A stretch of DNA of 64,000 nucleotides from Dyadobacter sp. CY347 (GCF_021502655.1 NZ_JAKFFT010000008.1:248001-312000); one strand, 5' to 3'; positions 51,910 to 61,054 are shown, counted from the first letter of the stretch. Translations and numbers: made by a program. The notes: a model not told the origin generated them from the letters alone.

Positions 51910-52512
51910 TCATAACTCTTGGCTGAAATTCACAGAATATGATATTTCAAGATATATATGTCTGAGCTTCTCACGGGAGCGTAACAGCCTCATTTTGACG
52001 GCACTTTCTGTTATTTGGGACAATGATGCTATGTAGCGGATGCTCCGGTCATCCATATACTTCATGTATAGCAGGGTCTTTTCTTCGGGAAGCAGCTGGT
52101 CGAGGGCTTGTTTTAATATCTTCGTGTTAACCTCTTCTGTTGCAAAAACACTGTCCAGATCTATGTCCTCAATGCAATCTGCGTTTTCGGCGTGCACGGT
52201 GACCACCTTCTTTTTATTGGATCGCATGAGATCCATGCAGTGGTTATACGTAACCGTGTAAAGCCAGGTGGAGAATTTTGCTCCCTTCTTAAACGTATTC
52301 ATTTTAAATACTAATTTAAGAAAAACGTCATGGGTGAGGTCTTCGGCCTTGGAGGCGTCGCGCGTAAGTGAATGGCATTTCTGAAATACTTTCAGCGCAT
52401 ATCGGTCATAGAGTTTCTCAAAATATCGGTTTTCCCCCGATTCAAGAAAAAGCTTAACCAATTCCTCGTCTGTTACATTATGCGGTGCATAATTTGCGAA
52501 TTTGTCAACCAT
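51910..52512 (-). CDS. ECF-type RNA polymerase sigma factor, second
   Basis: 200 aa. Region 2 (about 30-98) includes DASKAEDLTHDVFLKLVFKM and STWLYTVTYNHCMDLMR; region 4 (about 140-190) includes LLPEEKTLLYMKYMDDRSIRYIASLSQITESAVKMRLLRSREKLR, given here in outline. No anti-sigma gene is adjacent, so control may be by a distant partner. It lies 95 bases upstream of the DUF3078 gene on the same strand. Confidence 0.9.
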   Translation of the reverse strand: MVDKFANYAPHNVTDEELVKLFLESGENRYFEKLYDRYALKVFQKCHSLTRDASKAEDLTHDVFLKLVFKMNTFKKGAKFSTWLYTVTYNHCMDLMRSNKKKVVTVHAENADCIEDIDLDSVFATEEVNTKILKQALDQLLPEEKTLLYMKYMDDRSIRYIASLSQITESAVKMRLLRSREKLRHIYLEISYSVNFSQEL

Positions 52513-52586
52513 CTTAATTCAAAATCACTGTATAGCGCGTGTCCAAAAAATTAATGGATTAATCAATTTTTTGTAAATATTAAAAA

Positions 52587-52622
52587 ACAACGCCTGGTAT
52601 ACAAATAGATACCAGGCGTTGT
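52587..52622 (-). terminator. Terminator after tsf
   Basis: A perfect 14-bp stem (52587-52600 with 52609-52622), an 8-nt loop and six T residues on the minus strand, 27 bases past the tsf stop. It closes the rplM-rpsI-rpsB-tsf operon. Confidence 0.9.
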
Positions 52623-52648
52623 CAATATTATTTTATAAGAAGTGCGTC

Positions 52649-53485
52649 CTAAGCGCCGATTGCCACTCTTTTGAAAGATTTAACCGTTAATCCCTTAGCA
52701 GTTTTTTCTAATAACTGACGGATTGTTAGCGAAGAATCCTTTACGAATTCCTGGTTCAACAAAGTGTTGTCTTTATAGAATTTCTGAAGTTTTCCCTGAG
52801 CAATTTTCTCAAGCATTGCTTCTGGCTTACCTTCTGCTCTTGCTTGTTCTTTACCTACTTCGATCTCACGCTCAACTGTTGCGGAATCTACTTCGTCTTT
52901 ATCCAAAGCGATAGGCTTCATCGCAGCGATCTGCATAGCAACGTCTTTTCCAAGCTCGCTTACATCTGTTCCGTTCACGCCTTCAAATGCTACCAAAACG
53001 CCCAATTTACCATTGGAGTGGATGTAAGGAACCACTTTGTCAGCTGTTACATTTTCGTAAGAAACGATTTCAAGTTTCTCTCCAAGCTTTCCAACCAGGT
53101 CAACGATATGCTCGCTAACAGGACGGCCATCAGACAATGTAGTTGAAAGCAAAGTCTCTTTGTCAGAAATGTTATCTGCAACTGCTTTGTCCAAAATGCT
53201 TTGAGCAAGATTTTTGAAATCTTCAACATTGGAAACGGGCTCAGTTTCGCAAGCAAATGCGATCAATTTACCATTGGTTCCGTCAGCGCTGATCGCTACA
53301 ACCACTGTTCCTTCTGAAACTGCATTGTCAGCACGCTTAGCTGCTACTTTTTGTCCTTGCTTACGAAGAATATCAACGGCTTTGTCAAAATCACCGTCAG
53401 CTTCCTGAAGTGCTTTTTTACAATCCATCATGCCCGCGCCAGTCATCTGGCGGAGTTTGTTTACATCTTGTGCGGTAATTGCCAT
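52649..53485 (-). CDS. tsf: Elongation factor Ts
   Basis: 278 aa, nucleotide-exchange factor for EF-Tu. The N-terminal UBA-like domain reads VNKLRQMTGAGMMDCKKAL, and the Tsf core includes KLIAFACETEPVSNVEDF. It lies downstream of rpsB, separated by a terminator-like hairpin. Confidence 0.97.
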   Translation of the reverse strand: MAITAQDVNKLRQMTGAGMMDCKKALQEADGDFDKAVDILRKQGQKVAAKRADNAVSEGTVVVAISADGTNGKLIAFACETEPVSNVEDFKNLAQSILDKAVADNISDKETLLSTTLSDGRPVSEHIVDLVGKLGEKLEIVSYENVTADKVVPYIHSNGKLGVLVAFEGVNGTDVSELGKDVAMQIAAMKPIALDKDEVDSATVEREIEVGKEQARAEGKPEAMLEKIAQGKLQKFYKDNTLLNQEFVKDSSLTIRQLLEKTAKGLTVKSFKRVAIGA

Positions 53486-53517
53486 GATCTATTTTAGTAT
53501 TGATTATTAAAAAACTA

Positions 53518-53545
53518 TAGCCCATAGCAAAAGGGCTATGGGCTA
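53518..53545 (-). terminator. Attenuator-like hairpin between rpsB and tsf
   Basis: An 11-bp stem TAGCCCATAGC/GCTATGGGCTA (53518-53528 with 53535-53545), a 6-nt loop, and a six-T run shortly after it on the minus strand. It should end a fraction of transcripts after rpsB and so set the S2 to EF-Ts ratio. Confidence 0.8.
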
Positions 53546-53598
53546 CTTTTATCTGTTCAGACAGGAAAAGGCCGAAACCTTATTCCATATCGCCCTGA

Positions 53599-54429
53599 TT
53601 ACTCTTCATCACCTTCAGCAACGCTTGGCTCTGCGGCAACTTCGGCACGAGGGGCAGCAGCAGCCGCTTCTTCATTGCCTTTGTCAACCTGACGCTTCGC
53701 TTCTTCTTCCTCTACCAGGCGCTGATCGTCTTTATCTTGTTTGCGTTCCATCAAACCTTCTTCGATTGCTTTTCCAATGGCCAAAGTGATCAATGAGATA
53801 GCTTTGTAAGCATCGTCATTGCTTGGGATCGGGAAGTCAACTAATTCTGGGTTTGAGTTGGTGTCGCAGATTGCAAAAATGGGGATGTTCAATCTTTTTG
53901 CTTCTGACACTGCAATGTGCTCGCGTTTTACATCAACGATGAAAAGGGCAGCAGGAAGACGAGTTAAGTCAGCTACACCACCTAACACTCTTTCCAATTT
54001 ATCCTTTTCACGTGTAAGCATCAGGCGTTCTCTCTTCGCTATATTGCTAACCGTGGTTTCGTCTTTTAGCATCTTCTCAAGAGTCTGCATTTTTTTCAAA
54101 GACTTGCGAATTGTGCCGAAGTTTGTAAGCATACCACCCAACCAGCGATCAGTTACGTAAGGCATTTTAAGGCGTTTTGCCTCTTCCGTTACGATTTCCT
54201 GTGCTTGTTTTTTAGTAGCAACAAACATGATCTTACGTCCTGAACGAACGATCTGCTTCAAAGCGGCTTCTGCCTGATCGATGCAGCTCAAAGTTTTGTT
54301 CAGGTCAATGATGTGGATCCCGTTCTTCTCCATGAAGATGTATGGAGCCATACGTGGATCCCACTTGCGGGTAAGGTGACCAAAGTGTACACCTGCATCC
54401 AATAGTTCTTTATATTCTATTTGTGCCAT
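53599..54429 (-). CDS. rpsB: 30S ribosomal protein S2
   Basis: 276 aa. The N-terminus YKELLDAGVHFGHLTRKWDP and the block YVTDRWLGGMLTNFGTIRKS are S2 signatures. The C-terminal ~45 residues are an acidic, Ala-rich extension, common in Bacteroidota. Confidence 0.97.
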   Translation of the reverse strand: MAQIEYKELLDAGVHFGHLTRKWDPRMAPYIFMEKNGIHIIDLNKTLSCIDQAEAALKQIVRSGRKIMFVATKKQAQEIVTEEAKRLKMPYVTDRWLGGMLTNFGTIRKSLKKMQTLEKMLKDETTVSNIAKRERLMLTREKDKLERVLGGVADLTRLPAALFIVDVKREHIAVSEAKRLNIPIFAICDTNSNPELVDFPIPSNDDAYKAISLITLAIGKAIEEGLMERKQDKDDQRLVEEEEAKRQVDKGNEEAAAAAPRAEVAAEPSVAEGDEE

Positions 54430-54517
54430 TACAGATTAATGTTTTGAAAAAATGTCTTAATAAAATTACGCAGCACAGCACATCGGGCACGATAAGTACT
54501 GTCTGGACATTGGGATA

Positions 54518-54904
54518 TTAACGTTTCGAGAACTGGAATCTCTTACGAGCCTTAGCGCGACCGTATTTCTTACGTTCAACCATACGAGGGTCACGGGTAA
54601 GGAATCCTTCTTTTTTCAACGCGCCACGGAATTCTCCGTTGTATTCGCAAAGTGCGCGGGAAACAGCCATACGGATTGCTTCCGCCTGTCCTGAAATTCC
54701 ACCGCCTCTTACATTCACTTTAAGATCATAACCATTTCCTCCGCTGATCACAGCAAAAGGTTGCTGAAGAACAATTTGGTGAACTTCAAATGGAAAGTAT
54801 TCTTTGTAATCGCGTCCGTTTACTTTAATATCTCCTTTACCTGGCGTCATATAAATACGAGCCACGGCTGTTTTTCTTCTACCTATTGTGTTGATAACTT
54901 CCAT
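54518..54904 (-). CDS. rpsI: 30S ribosomal protein S9
   Basis: 128 aa. NTIGRRKTAVARIYMTPG at the start, GGGISGQAEAIRMAVSRAL in the middle, and the C-terminal KKYGRAKARKRFQFSKR that reaches the P-site tRNA. It follows rplM by 3 bases. Confidence 0.98.
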   Translation of the reverse strand: MEVINTIGRRKTAVARIYMTPGKGDIKVNGRDYKEYFPFEVHQIVLQQPFAVISGGNGYDLKVNVRGGGISGQAEAIRMAVSRALCEYNGEFRGALKKEGFLTRDPRMVERKKYGRAKARKRFQFSKR

Positions 54905-54907
54905 GAA

Positions 54908-55351
54908 TTACAACTGGATTTCTTTTGGTTGCTGAGCGCTGTGCGGGTGTGTTGCATCAGCATAAACAAACAGATTTGTGAATAAACGACGTCCCAAACG
55001 GTTCTTTGGAAGCATGCCTCTTACGGCCTTCTCGATTACCCGACCTGGGTGTTTTTCGAGCAACTCACGGGGAGTTTGAAAACGTTGACCTCCTGGGTAG
55101 CCTGTATGACGAACATAAATTTTGTCGGTCATTTTTTTACCTGTCAACTTAATTTTATCGGCGTTGATAATGATAACATTATCACCACAGTCCACATGAG
55201 GAGTGTAATTTGCCTTGTGCTTGCCTCTGATAATTTTCGCAACTTCACTTGCCAAACGGCCTAAAATTGCATCCTGAGCATCCACAACAACCCACTCCTT
55301 GTTCACTGTGTTTTTGTTCGCCGAGATGGTTTTGTAGCTTAACGTATCCAC
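54908..55351 (-). CDS. rplM: 50S ribosomal protein L13
   Basis: 147 aa from the GTG at 55349-55351 (MDTLSYKTISANK, the family start); an upstream TTG at 55360 would add three residues not seen in relatives. The conserved WVVVDAQDAILGRLASEVAK and the VRGMLPKNRLGRRLF block are intact. First gene of the rplM-rpsI-rpsB-tsf operon. Confidence 0.96.
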   Translation of the reverse strand: MDTLSYKTISANKNTVNKEWVVVDAQDAILGRLASEVAKIIRGKHKANYTPHVDCGDNVIIINADKIKLTGKKMTDKIYVRHTGYPGGQRFQTPRELLEKHPGRVIEKAVRGMLPKNRLGRRLFTNLFVYADATHPHSAQQPKEIQL

Positions 55352-55403
55352 GATTAACAAAAATTTTAATTGATTTTCAATAAATTACACTGTAACAAGA
55401 CAG

Positions 55404-55421
55404 TCCCATCGCAAAATGGGA
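55404..55421 (-). promoter_or_regulatory. Small hairpin in the rplM leader
   Basis: A 6-bp stem TCCCAT/ATGGGA around CGCAAA, at the predicted 5' end of the transcript. It might stabilise the mRNA or take part in feedback by a ribosomal protein; the stem is short. Confidence 0.35.
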
Positions 55422-55424
55422 GTG

Positions 55425-55455
55425 CAAATATAGAGTTTAACAAATTGAATAACAA
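55425..55455 (-). promoter_or_regulatory. Promoter of the rplM operon
   Basis: Minus strand: TTG (55453-55455), a 20-nt spacer, and TATATTTG (55425-55432). The predicted leader is about 66 nt. Confidence 0.6.
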
Positions 55456-55517
55456 GTATGTTTGAGAAATTTCGCCCCGCAGCAGGAATCCATGCATATT
55501 TGCAGTTTATGCGGCGG

Positions 55518-56231
55518 TTAATGCAGCAATGGAAAACTCAGCGCGGCATACGGCATTCCATAGTTTTGTGAGACACGGCGCTGCCTGTTGTCCAGGAACA
55601 CTTTGTTGTCAACGGCATCATGTGTGCGGTAAGCGATGTGCCCGTACAGATATCCGATTTTGACGCCGATTCCCCTCGTCAGATAGATCCGTGCGTATGC
55701 TTCGGATTGTCCGTTATAGTTTTCCAAAAACAAGGGTACAGCATTAAAAATCACCGGTGAAGTGGATAACCATTGATTATAATTAGGTGCACCAACACCT
55801 GGCGTCGTGGTGATTTTTTCATAAAAAGCCTTCCTCTTTGACCCAAAAGCCGCCCCGATCAGGTCTGTGTTAACGCCAAGATCTATTTTCCAGAACCGTA
55901 AGTTTGCCCCTACCACAAAACTTAAACCATTGGCAGACACTTTTCTGTATTCCAGATAATCCTGCGGAGAGCCGGTTTTTGTGTATAAATTGGTGCGATC
56001 AGCATAGTAACCCCACGCCCGGATCCCGAGCCCGAACCGTAACCAGGGAAGGCGGTTTAAACTTATTTGCTCATAATATAATACCGAAGGTGCAAAGGAC
56101 TTATCGTCACTGAAACCAGTCCCAACATCAATCACCGCACTTGCCTCCGATTGGGTTTGACCATAAACATTGATCGTGCTGAGCGCTGCCGCAAGAATCG
56201 CAAAAACGTAAAAAAGCTTCATTCGAAACAT
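55518..56231 (-). CDS. Outer-membrane beta-barrel protein, unknown function
   Basis: 237 aa with a signal peptide (cleavage near VYGQT). An internal ATG at 56222 gives the cleaner start MKLFYVF. The mature part has amphipathic strands such as LRFGLGIRAWGYY and VKIGYLYGHIAYR and ends in YAALSFPLLH. No domain was recognised. It lies between the rplM operon and the divergent DUF2520 gene. Confidence 0.7.
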   Translation of the reverse strand: MFRMKLFYVFAILAAALSTINVYGQTQSEASAVIDVGTGFSDDKSFAPSVLYYEQISLNRLPWLRFGLGIRAWGYYADRTNLYTKTGSPQDYLEYRKVSANGLSFVVGANLRFWKIDLGVNTDLIGAAFGSKRKAFYEKITTTPGVGAPNYNQWLSTSPVIFNAVPLFLENYNGQSEAYARIYLTRGIGVKIGYLYGHIAYRTHDAVDNKVFLDNRQRRVSQNYGMPYAALSFPLLH

Positions 56232-56418
56232 TTAAAATAAATATTAGTGTGAGAAAACAACATGAACAGACTTAACCTGAAAGTAAATATAGTTTACGGC
56301 TTTTGAAGAATTACGATATTCTTTTTAACGGAATGCTTCGCTTATCTGGCGGAAGCAGACAGCTGATTTGCGAAATTAACTTTATGCCATATCTTAGGGC
56401 AGATATAACGCTTTGTGA

Positions 56419-57222
56419 ATGAAAATTTCTTTCGTTGGTTCCGGTAATGTGGCCTGGCATCTTGCACAGGCCTTTGAAGACGCCGGTCACTGGATTTGTG
56501 AAGTATATAGCCGCGACACCCAAAAAGCCCGCCAACTGGCTTCCTACCTGTATGACACCAACATTCAGCCGGACCTCAATTTCGCCGAAAGTGAGGCGGA
56601 TCTGATCGTCATTGCCGTTTCGGACGATGCATTGGAAAGCGTAATTGAACGCATTGTGCTCCCCGAAGGCGTTATCCTCGTTCACACATCGGGAACAAGA
56701 TCGCTCGCGGAATTTCAAAATTTGATTGAGATTTACAGCGACGTATATGTGCACACCGGTGTTTTTTATCCGCTTCAAACCTTTACGAAAGGACTGGAAA
56801 TGGATTATAAAGAATTGCCTTTTTGCATTGAATCAAAGAACGAACTGATTGAAAATAAGCTTATTCAGCTTGCGCAGAGTGTGAGCGATAATGTGAGCCG
56901 CATGGATTCCGATGAGCGGTTTATCCTGCATGTAGCGGCAGTTTTTGCCAGCAATTTTACCAATTACCTTCTCACGGTTTCTCAAAATATGCTCGAAAGG
57001 GAACAGCTGAATTTTGATTTGCTAAAACCACTTATCCAAACCACCATTCACAAAGCATTACTTTCTAATGATCCTTCGCTAGGCCAAACCGGGCCTGCGC
57101 GCCGCGGCGACTGGAAAACGACGAACCGGCATTTGGAATATTTGCAGGAAACCAATGAGGATTGGACCGAGATTTACAGACTGCTCACGGATAAGATCAG
57201 GAACTTCTACATTTCAAAATAA
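56419..57222 (+). CDS. DUF2520 Rossmann-fold oxidoreductase-like protein
   Basis: 267 aa. The N-terminal Rossmann domain has ISFVGSGNVAWHLAQAFEDAGH (in outline), with the GxGNVA dinucleotide loop at residues 7-12 and IAVSDDAL near 65. The C-terminal helical DUF2520 domain includes HVAAVFASNFTNYL and GPARRGDWKTTNRHL, resembling dehydrogenase dimerisation domains. The substrate is unknown. It leads a probable operon with kdsC 64 bases on. Confidence 0.85.
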   Translation: MKISFVGSGNVAWHLAQAFEDAGHWICEVYSRDTQKARQLASYLYDTNIQPDLNFAESEADLIVIAVSDDALESVIERIVLPEGVILVHTSGTRSLAEFQNLIEIYSDVYVHTGVFYPLQTFTKGLEMDYKELPFCIESKNELIENKLIQLAQSVSDNVSRMDSDERFILHVAAVFASNFTNYLLTVSQNMLEREQLNFDLLKPLIQTTIHKALLSNDPSLGQTGPARRGDWKTTNRHLEYLQETNEDWTEIYRLLTDKIRNFYISK

Positions 57223-57254
57223 TAGCAACCCTCACTGTTCCTAAAAAGTTAGGC

Positions 57255-57262
57255 TATATTTG
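57255..57262 (+). promoter_or_regulatory. Possible -7 box upstream of the KdsC-like gene
   Basis: TATATTTG fits TAnnTTTG, 25 bases before the ATG. There is no good -33 partner, so an internal promoter is only possible. Confidence 0.35.
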
Positions 57263-57286
57263 CGGAATTCCACAATTCACGATTTC

Positions 57287-57808
57287 ATGGATCAAGCATT
57301 AATAGACCGTTTTAAACGCATTACAACCTTTATTTTCGACATTGACGGCGTCATGACAGACGGAAGCGTGATCGCGCTGGAAAGTGGCGAGCAGCCGCGA
57401 AGCTTTAATGTAAAGGATGGTTACGGCATTAATCGTGCGATCAGGATGGGTTATCGTGTGGCGATTATTTCTGCCCAAAATCAAATGGGCGTCCGTAAAC
57501 GACTTGAATATCTGGGAGTTCAGGACATTTTTATCGGAACTTCACCCGATGGAAAACTGCCGATTTTCAAAAAATATCTGGCAGAAACCAACCTCACCGA
57601 AGACGAAATCGTTTTCATGGGCGACGATCTGCCCGATTATGAAGTGATGCGGACCAATGTGCTGAGCGCTTGTCCGGCAGATTCAGTGGATGAAATCCTC
57701 GCATTATCAGATTATATATCTCCAAAAAACGGTGGTCACGGCGCAGTCCGCGACCTGATCGAGCAAGTAATGAATGTTCAGGGTAAATGGATGGCTTGGT
57801 TTCAATAA
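57287..57808 (+). CDS. kdsC: 3-deoxy-D-manno-octulosonate 8-phosphate phosphatase, KdsC-like
   Basis: 173 aa from the ATG at 57287; an upstream in-frame TTG is less likely. C0-type HAD phosphatase: FDIDGVMTDG with the nucleophile Asp18 and Asp20, NVKDGYGI, IISAQNQMGVRKR, and motif IV FMGDDLPDYEVM. It makes Kdo for lipopolysaccharide. Where relatives often have SGR(Q/D), this reads SAQNQ. It is followed by an acyltransferase that may also act on surface glycans. Confidence 0.85.
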   Translation: MDQALIDRFKRITTFIFDIDGVMTDGSVIALESGEQPRSFNVKDGYGINRAIRMGYRVAIISAQNQMGVRKRLEYLGVQDIFIGTSPDGKLPIFKKYLAETNLTEDEIVFMGDDLPDYEVMRTNVLSACPADSVDEILALSDYISPKNGGHGAVRDLIEQVMNVQGKWMAWFQ

Positions 57809-57838
57809 TCGGTCAAAGCAGAAATCAGGCTTAACGAA

Positions 57839-58954
57839 GTGGAAAAAAAGCGTTACTTCCCAAATCTCAACGGAATCCGGTGCATTGCGGCCATGCTGGT
57901 TGTATTTCATCATTTGGAACAGGCAAAACATGCTTTGGGAATTGCCAATATTTACGAACTCCCTATTATTCAGCATGCAGGACGACTCGGAGTCGGCCTT
58001 TTCTTCGTTTTGAGCGGATTTTTGATCACGTATTTATTACTTGAAGAACGCGGCCGTTTTGGCGATGTCGATGCTAAAAAGTTTTATCTGCGCAGGGTTT
58101 TCAGGATCTGGCCCATTTACTTCCTGATCATCGGCCTTTCTTTCTTCGTGTTCCCGCACATCGAGTTGATGAGTTTTCCGGGAACAGATGAAAAAATCAC
58201 GGTTAATGCCGCCGAAAGACTAACATTGCTATTATTGGTTTTGCCCAATTTCGCATTCGTGCTGTACGATCTGCCTTACTGGTGTGCGCAAACGTGGTCT
58301 ATCGGCGTGGAAGAGCAGTTTTATTATTTATGGCCCTGGCTGATCAAATATCCAAAACGGCGCATTCCGATCATCCTGCTGTTCCTGGGGATAACGGCTG
58401 CTATTCTGTTCATTGGCTTACATTATGTAAATGTTGATGAAGAAACGAAGAGCACGATGATCTCGACTTTTTTAGGTCAATTCAGGATACAGACGATGGC
58501 GCTGGGCGGGCTGTGTGCCTGGCTGGTTTACAAGCAAAAAACGCAGATCCTTCGAGTGATTTTCAGAAAAGACCTTCAAATTATCGTTTACACGCTGCTG
58601 ATTGCGCTTTTCATATCAGGCATTCACTTTTACGGCTTCCTTGAAGTTTACGCCCTTTTCTTTGCTTTCTTTATCCTGAATGTTTCTTGTAATCCGAACA
58701 CGATAGTGAGCCTGAACAACGCTGTCATGAATCATTTGGGTAAAATCTCTTACGGACTTTACCTGTATCACGTGGCCGTGATCGTCTTCATTATAAATGT
58801 TTTGAATAAATATTTACCGAACTGGACAGGCACATCCTACCAAATTGGCCTGTATGTGTTGACTTTTATAGGATCCGTTGCCGTGGCGTCGCTTTCTTAT
58901 TCCTATTTCGAAAAACCGTTGCTAGCCTACAAAGACAAGCGGTTCGGGAGATAA
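57839..58954 (+). CDS. Acyltransferase family 3 membrane protein
   Basis: 371 aa, about ten membrane helices, starting with a GTG at 57839 (MEKKRYFPNLNGIRCIAA). Family motifs: VVFHHLEQ with His24-His25, GVGLFFVLSGFLITYLL, FYLRRVFRIWPIYF, and YGLYLYHVAVIVFI near the end. Such enzymes O-acetylate lipopolysaccharide, exopolysaccharide or similar. It lies 30 bases after kdsC. Confidence 0.9.
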   Translation: MEKKRYFPNLNGIRCIAAMLVVFHHLEQAKHALGIANIYELPIIQHAGRLGVGLFFVLSGFLITYLLLEERGRFGDVDAKKFYLRRVFRIWPIYFLIIGLSFFVFPHIELMSFPGTDEKITVNAAERLTLLLLVLPNFAFVLYDLPYWCAQTWSIGVEEQFYYLWPWLIKYPKRRIPIILLFLGITAAILFIGLHYVNVDEETKSTMISTFLGQFRIQTMALGGLCAWLVYKQKTQILRVIFRKDLQIIVYTLLIALFISGIHFYGFLEVYALFFAFFILNVSCNPNTIVSLNNAVMNHLGKISYGLYLYHVAVIVFIINVLNKYLPNWTGTSYQIGLYVLTFIGSVAVASLSYSYFEKPLLAYKDKRFGR

Positions 58955-58957
58955 ATA

Positions 58958-59782
58958 TCACTTCGTATCAGCCAATTCCGACATGGTGTAAAATTTCAAT
59001 TTCTGCCGGTCTGCTTCTTTCAATATTTGTTCAAGAAACGGCACATCAAAGCCATACTCACCATTTTTGGGCTTTCCATACAAAGGCTCGTGCCCAAACA
59101 ACATCAACGCCTTGTTATCGGTTTTGGCTTTTTCGAGTGCTTCTTTCATTTCCGCCTCAGTCAATCCGGAGTCTTCGTCGATTAGCAGCGCATCGACAAT
59201 GCGTTCACTATCAAAATCATAATAAATCCAGGGCATTAGTCTTGGCGCCAGTGCATACATTTGAAAACCCATTATTTTCCTTCTTGATATAGCCACATCA
59301 CGTAAAATTTTAAAGCCGCTGGCTAGTAACACAGAGTCGACCTGATCATTGTGATTTCCGCCTGGATGTGCGTAGGAAGTGGGATTAAAGCCTGCTTTGG
59401 CCATATACGAAAGGCCGGGAGCTAATTCTATTTTTTTATAATTTTCCGGCCCTGCCATGATCAGTTCGGTTGATTTACCATGAATGGTGCCGTGAAAACC
59501 GATTTCATGGCCGTCGCTTTGCAATGTTTTTAGTTTTGAAACTTCGTCGGCTGTCAGGCTGTCGGGGCATGTTACGAAGAATGTGACCTTTGCATTGTAT
59601 TTCTGAAATATGGGTCTTAATGCAAACCATTCATTGATAAAATGATCGTCAAATGATATCGCTACGCCTGCTTTTTCATTTGTTTGTGCATTCTGCCGGC
59701 AATGCATCATGCAGGTTCCGGCACAAAGAATAATGCATTTAATGAGGCAATGACGCAGGAATGTTACAGTTGAATATTTCAA
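58958..59782 (-). CDS. Polysaccharide deacetylase (NodB) family protein, secreted
   Basis: 274 aa if it starts at the TTG 59780-59782, which gives a hydrophobic N-terminus (about 10-23) with a possible lipoprotein cysteine; the next ATG (59713) would remove the signal. NodB motifs: SFDDHF near residue 44 (metal Asp), HGTIHGKS (HxxxH-like metal histidines) and SYAHPGG. Family members deacetylate N-acetyl sugars of peptidoglycan or chitin-like glycans. It is convergent with the acyltransferase, 3 bases apart. Confidence 0.8.
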   Translation of the reverse strand: MKYSTVTFLRHCLIKCIILCAGTCMMHCRQNAQTNEKAGVAISFDDHFINEWFALRPIFQKYNAKVTFFVTCPDSLTADEVSKLKTLQSDGHEIGFHGTIHGKSTELIMAGPENYKKIELAPGLSYMAKAGFNPTSYAHPGGNHNDQVDSVLLASGFKILRDVAISRRKIMGFQMYALAPRLMPWIYYDFDSERIVDALLIDEDSGLTEAEMKEALEKAKTDNKALMLFGHEPLYGKPKNGEYGFDVPFLEQILKEADRQKLKFYTMSELADTK

Positions 59783-59827
59783 TTCTTACCGGATGAAATG
59801 TTATTTTCGCTAAATTAATCACACAAA

Positions 59828-61051
59828 ATGAAAATCCTCCACACCGCCGACTGGCACATTGGTAAAAAGCTCGACAATTATTCCAGGCTCGAAGAACAAC
59901 GGCTTGTACTGGCAGAAATTTGCGGGATCGCCGAGGCCGAAAATGTCGATGCGGTCGTCATAGCAGGTGATTTATTTGATAATTTCAACCCCTCTTCGGA
60001 AGCTACCGAACTATTATACAGCACATTACATCGCTTATCAGCCAACGGAAGCCGTGCCGTGATCGCCATTGCAGGCAACCACGACTCTCCCGAACGCATT
60101 CAGGTTCCCGACGCATTGGCGAAAGTTTGCGGGATCATTTTTGTTGGTTTTCCAAATACTGAAATCTCACAATTCTGCACGCAGGCAAAAGTCGATATTT
60201 TGCGCACGGCAAAAGGTTTTATCGAAATAGAGCTGCCTAATGCAAGTTTTCCGCTCAGAATTTTACACACGCCATATGCCAACGAGCAACGCTTGAAGAC
60301 GTTTTTGGGCGTAGAGGACTCTGAAGAAGCGTTGCGGGTTCATTTACAGCAACATTGGCAGGAACTGGCGGATCAATATCTGGACGACGCCGGTTTTAAC
60401 CTGCTCATGACGCACTTATTTGTAATGAAAAAAGGTGAACCGATGCCAGAAGAACCTGAGGAAGAGCGCCCTATTCTGCATATTGGAGGCGCGCAAGCTA
60501 TTTACACCGAAAACTTCCCAGACAAAGTCCATTACATTGCCCTGGGACATTTGCACCGTTATCAAGTCGTAGACAAGAAGCCCGCGCCCGCCATTTATTC
60601 CAGCAGCCCCCTCGCATACAGCTTTTCTGAGGCCAATCAGACCAAATATGTCGTCCTGATCGAAGCCGAAGCTGGCAAACTAGTTTCCTATCATCCGATA
60701 GAACTTACAAAAGGCAAAAAACTGCGCAGAAAAAGCTTTAATGACATTGATCTGGCCATTGAATGGCTCGGCGAACACAGCGAAGACTTGATCGAACTCA
60801 CCATCATTTCTGACAATTACCTGGAAGCCACCGACAAGAAACGGCTGAACGAAGCCCATCCCGGCATCATCCAGATCATTCCTCAGATCAAAAAGAACGA
60901 GCTGTCCACCACCAGCACAGAAATCGATCTCTCCCTAAGCATGGAAAAACTTTTCCAGGAATATTTCAAAACAAAAAACAAAGGCCAGGAGCCCTCGGAT
61001 GGATTAATGGAGGTTTTTAGGGAAGTTTTAGGGGCTGAAGAGGAGGTTTAA
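59828..61051 (+). CDS. sbcD: DNA double-strand break nuclease subunit SbcD-like
   Basis: 407 aa. Calcineurin-like phosphoesterase core: HTADWHIGK (Asp8, His10), AGDLFD (Asp48), AGNHDS, LMTHLFV and ALGHLHRYQ, all metal-binding motifs. A C-terminal SbcD domain (about residues 275-360) follows. SbcD normally works with the SMC-like ATPase SbcC. No sbcC is next to it; the next gene is convergent. Confidence 0.93.
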   Translation: MKILHTADWHIGKKLDNYSRLEEQRLVLAEICGIAEAENVDAVVIAGDLFDNFNPSSEATELLYSTLHRLSANGSRAVIAIAGNHDSPERIQVPDALAKVCGIIFVGFPNTEISQFCTQAKVDILRTAKGFIEIELPNASFPLRILHTPYANEQRLKTFLGVEDSEEALRVHLQQHWQELADQYLDDAGFNLLMTHLFVMKKGEPMPEEPEEERPILHIGGAQAIYTENFPDKVHYIALGHLHRYQVVDKKPAPAIYSSSPLAYSFSEANQTKYVVLIEAEAGKLVSYHPIELTKGKKLRRKSFNDIDLAIEWLGEHSEDLIELTIISDNYLEATDKKRLNEAHPGIIQIIPQIKKNELSTTSTEIDLSLSMEKLFQEYFKTKNKGQEPSDGLMEVFREVLGAEEEV

Positions 61052-61054
61052 ATA

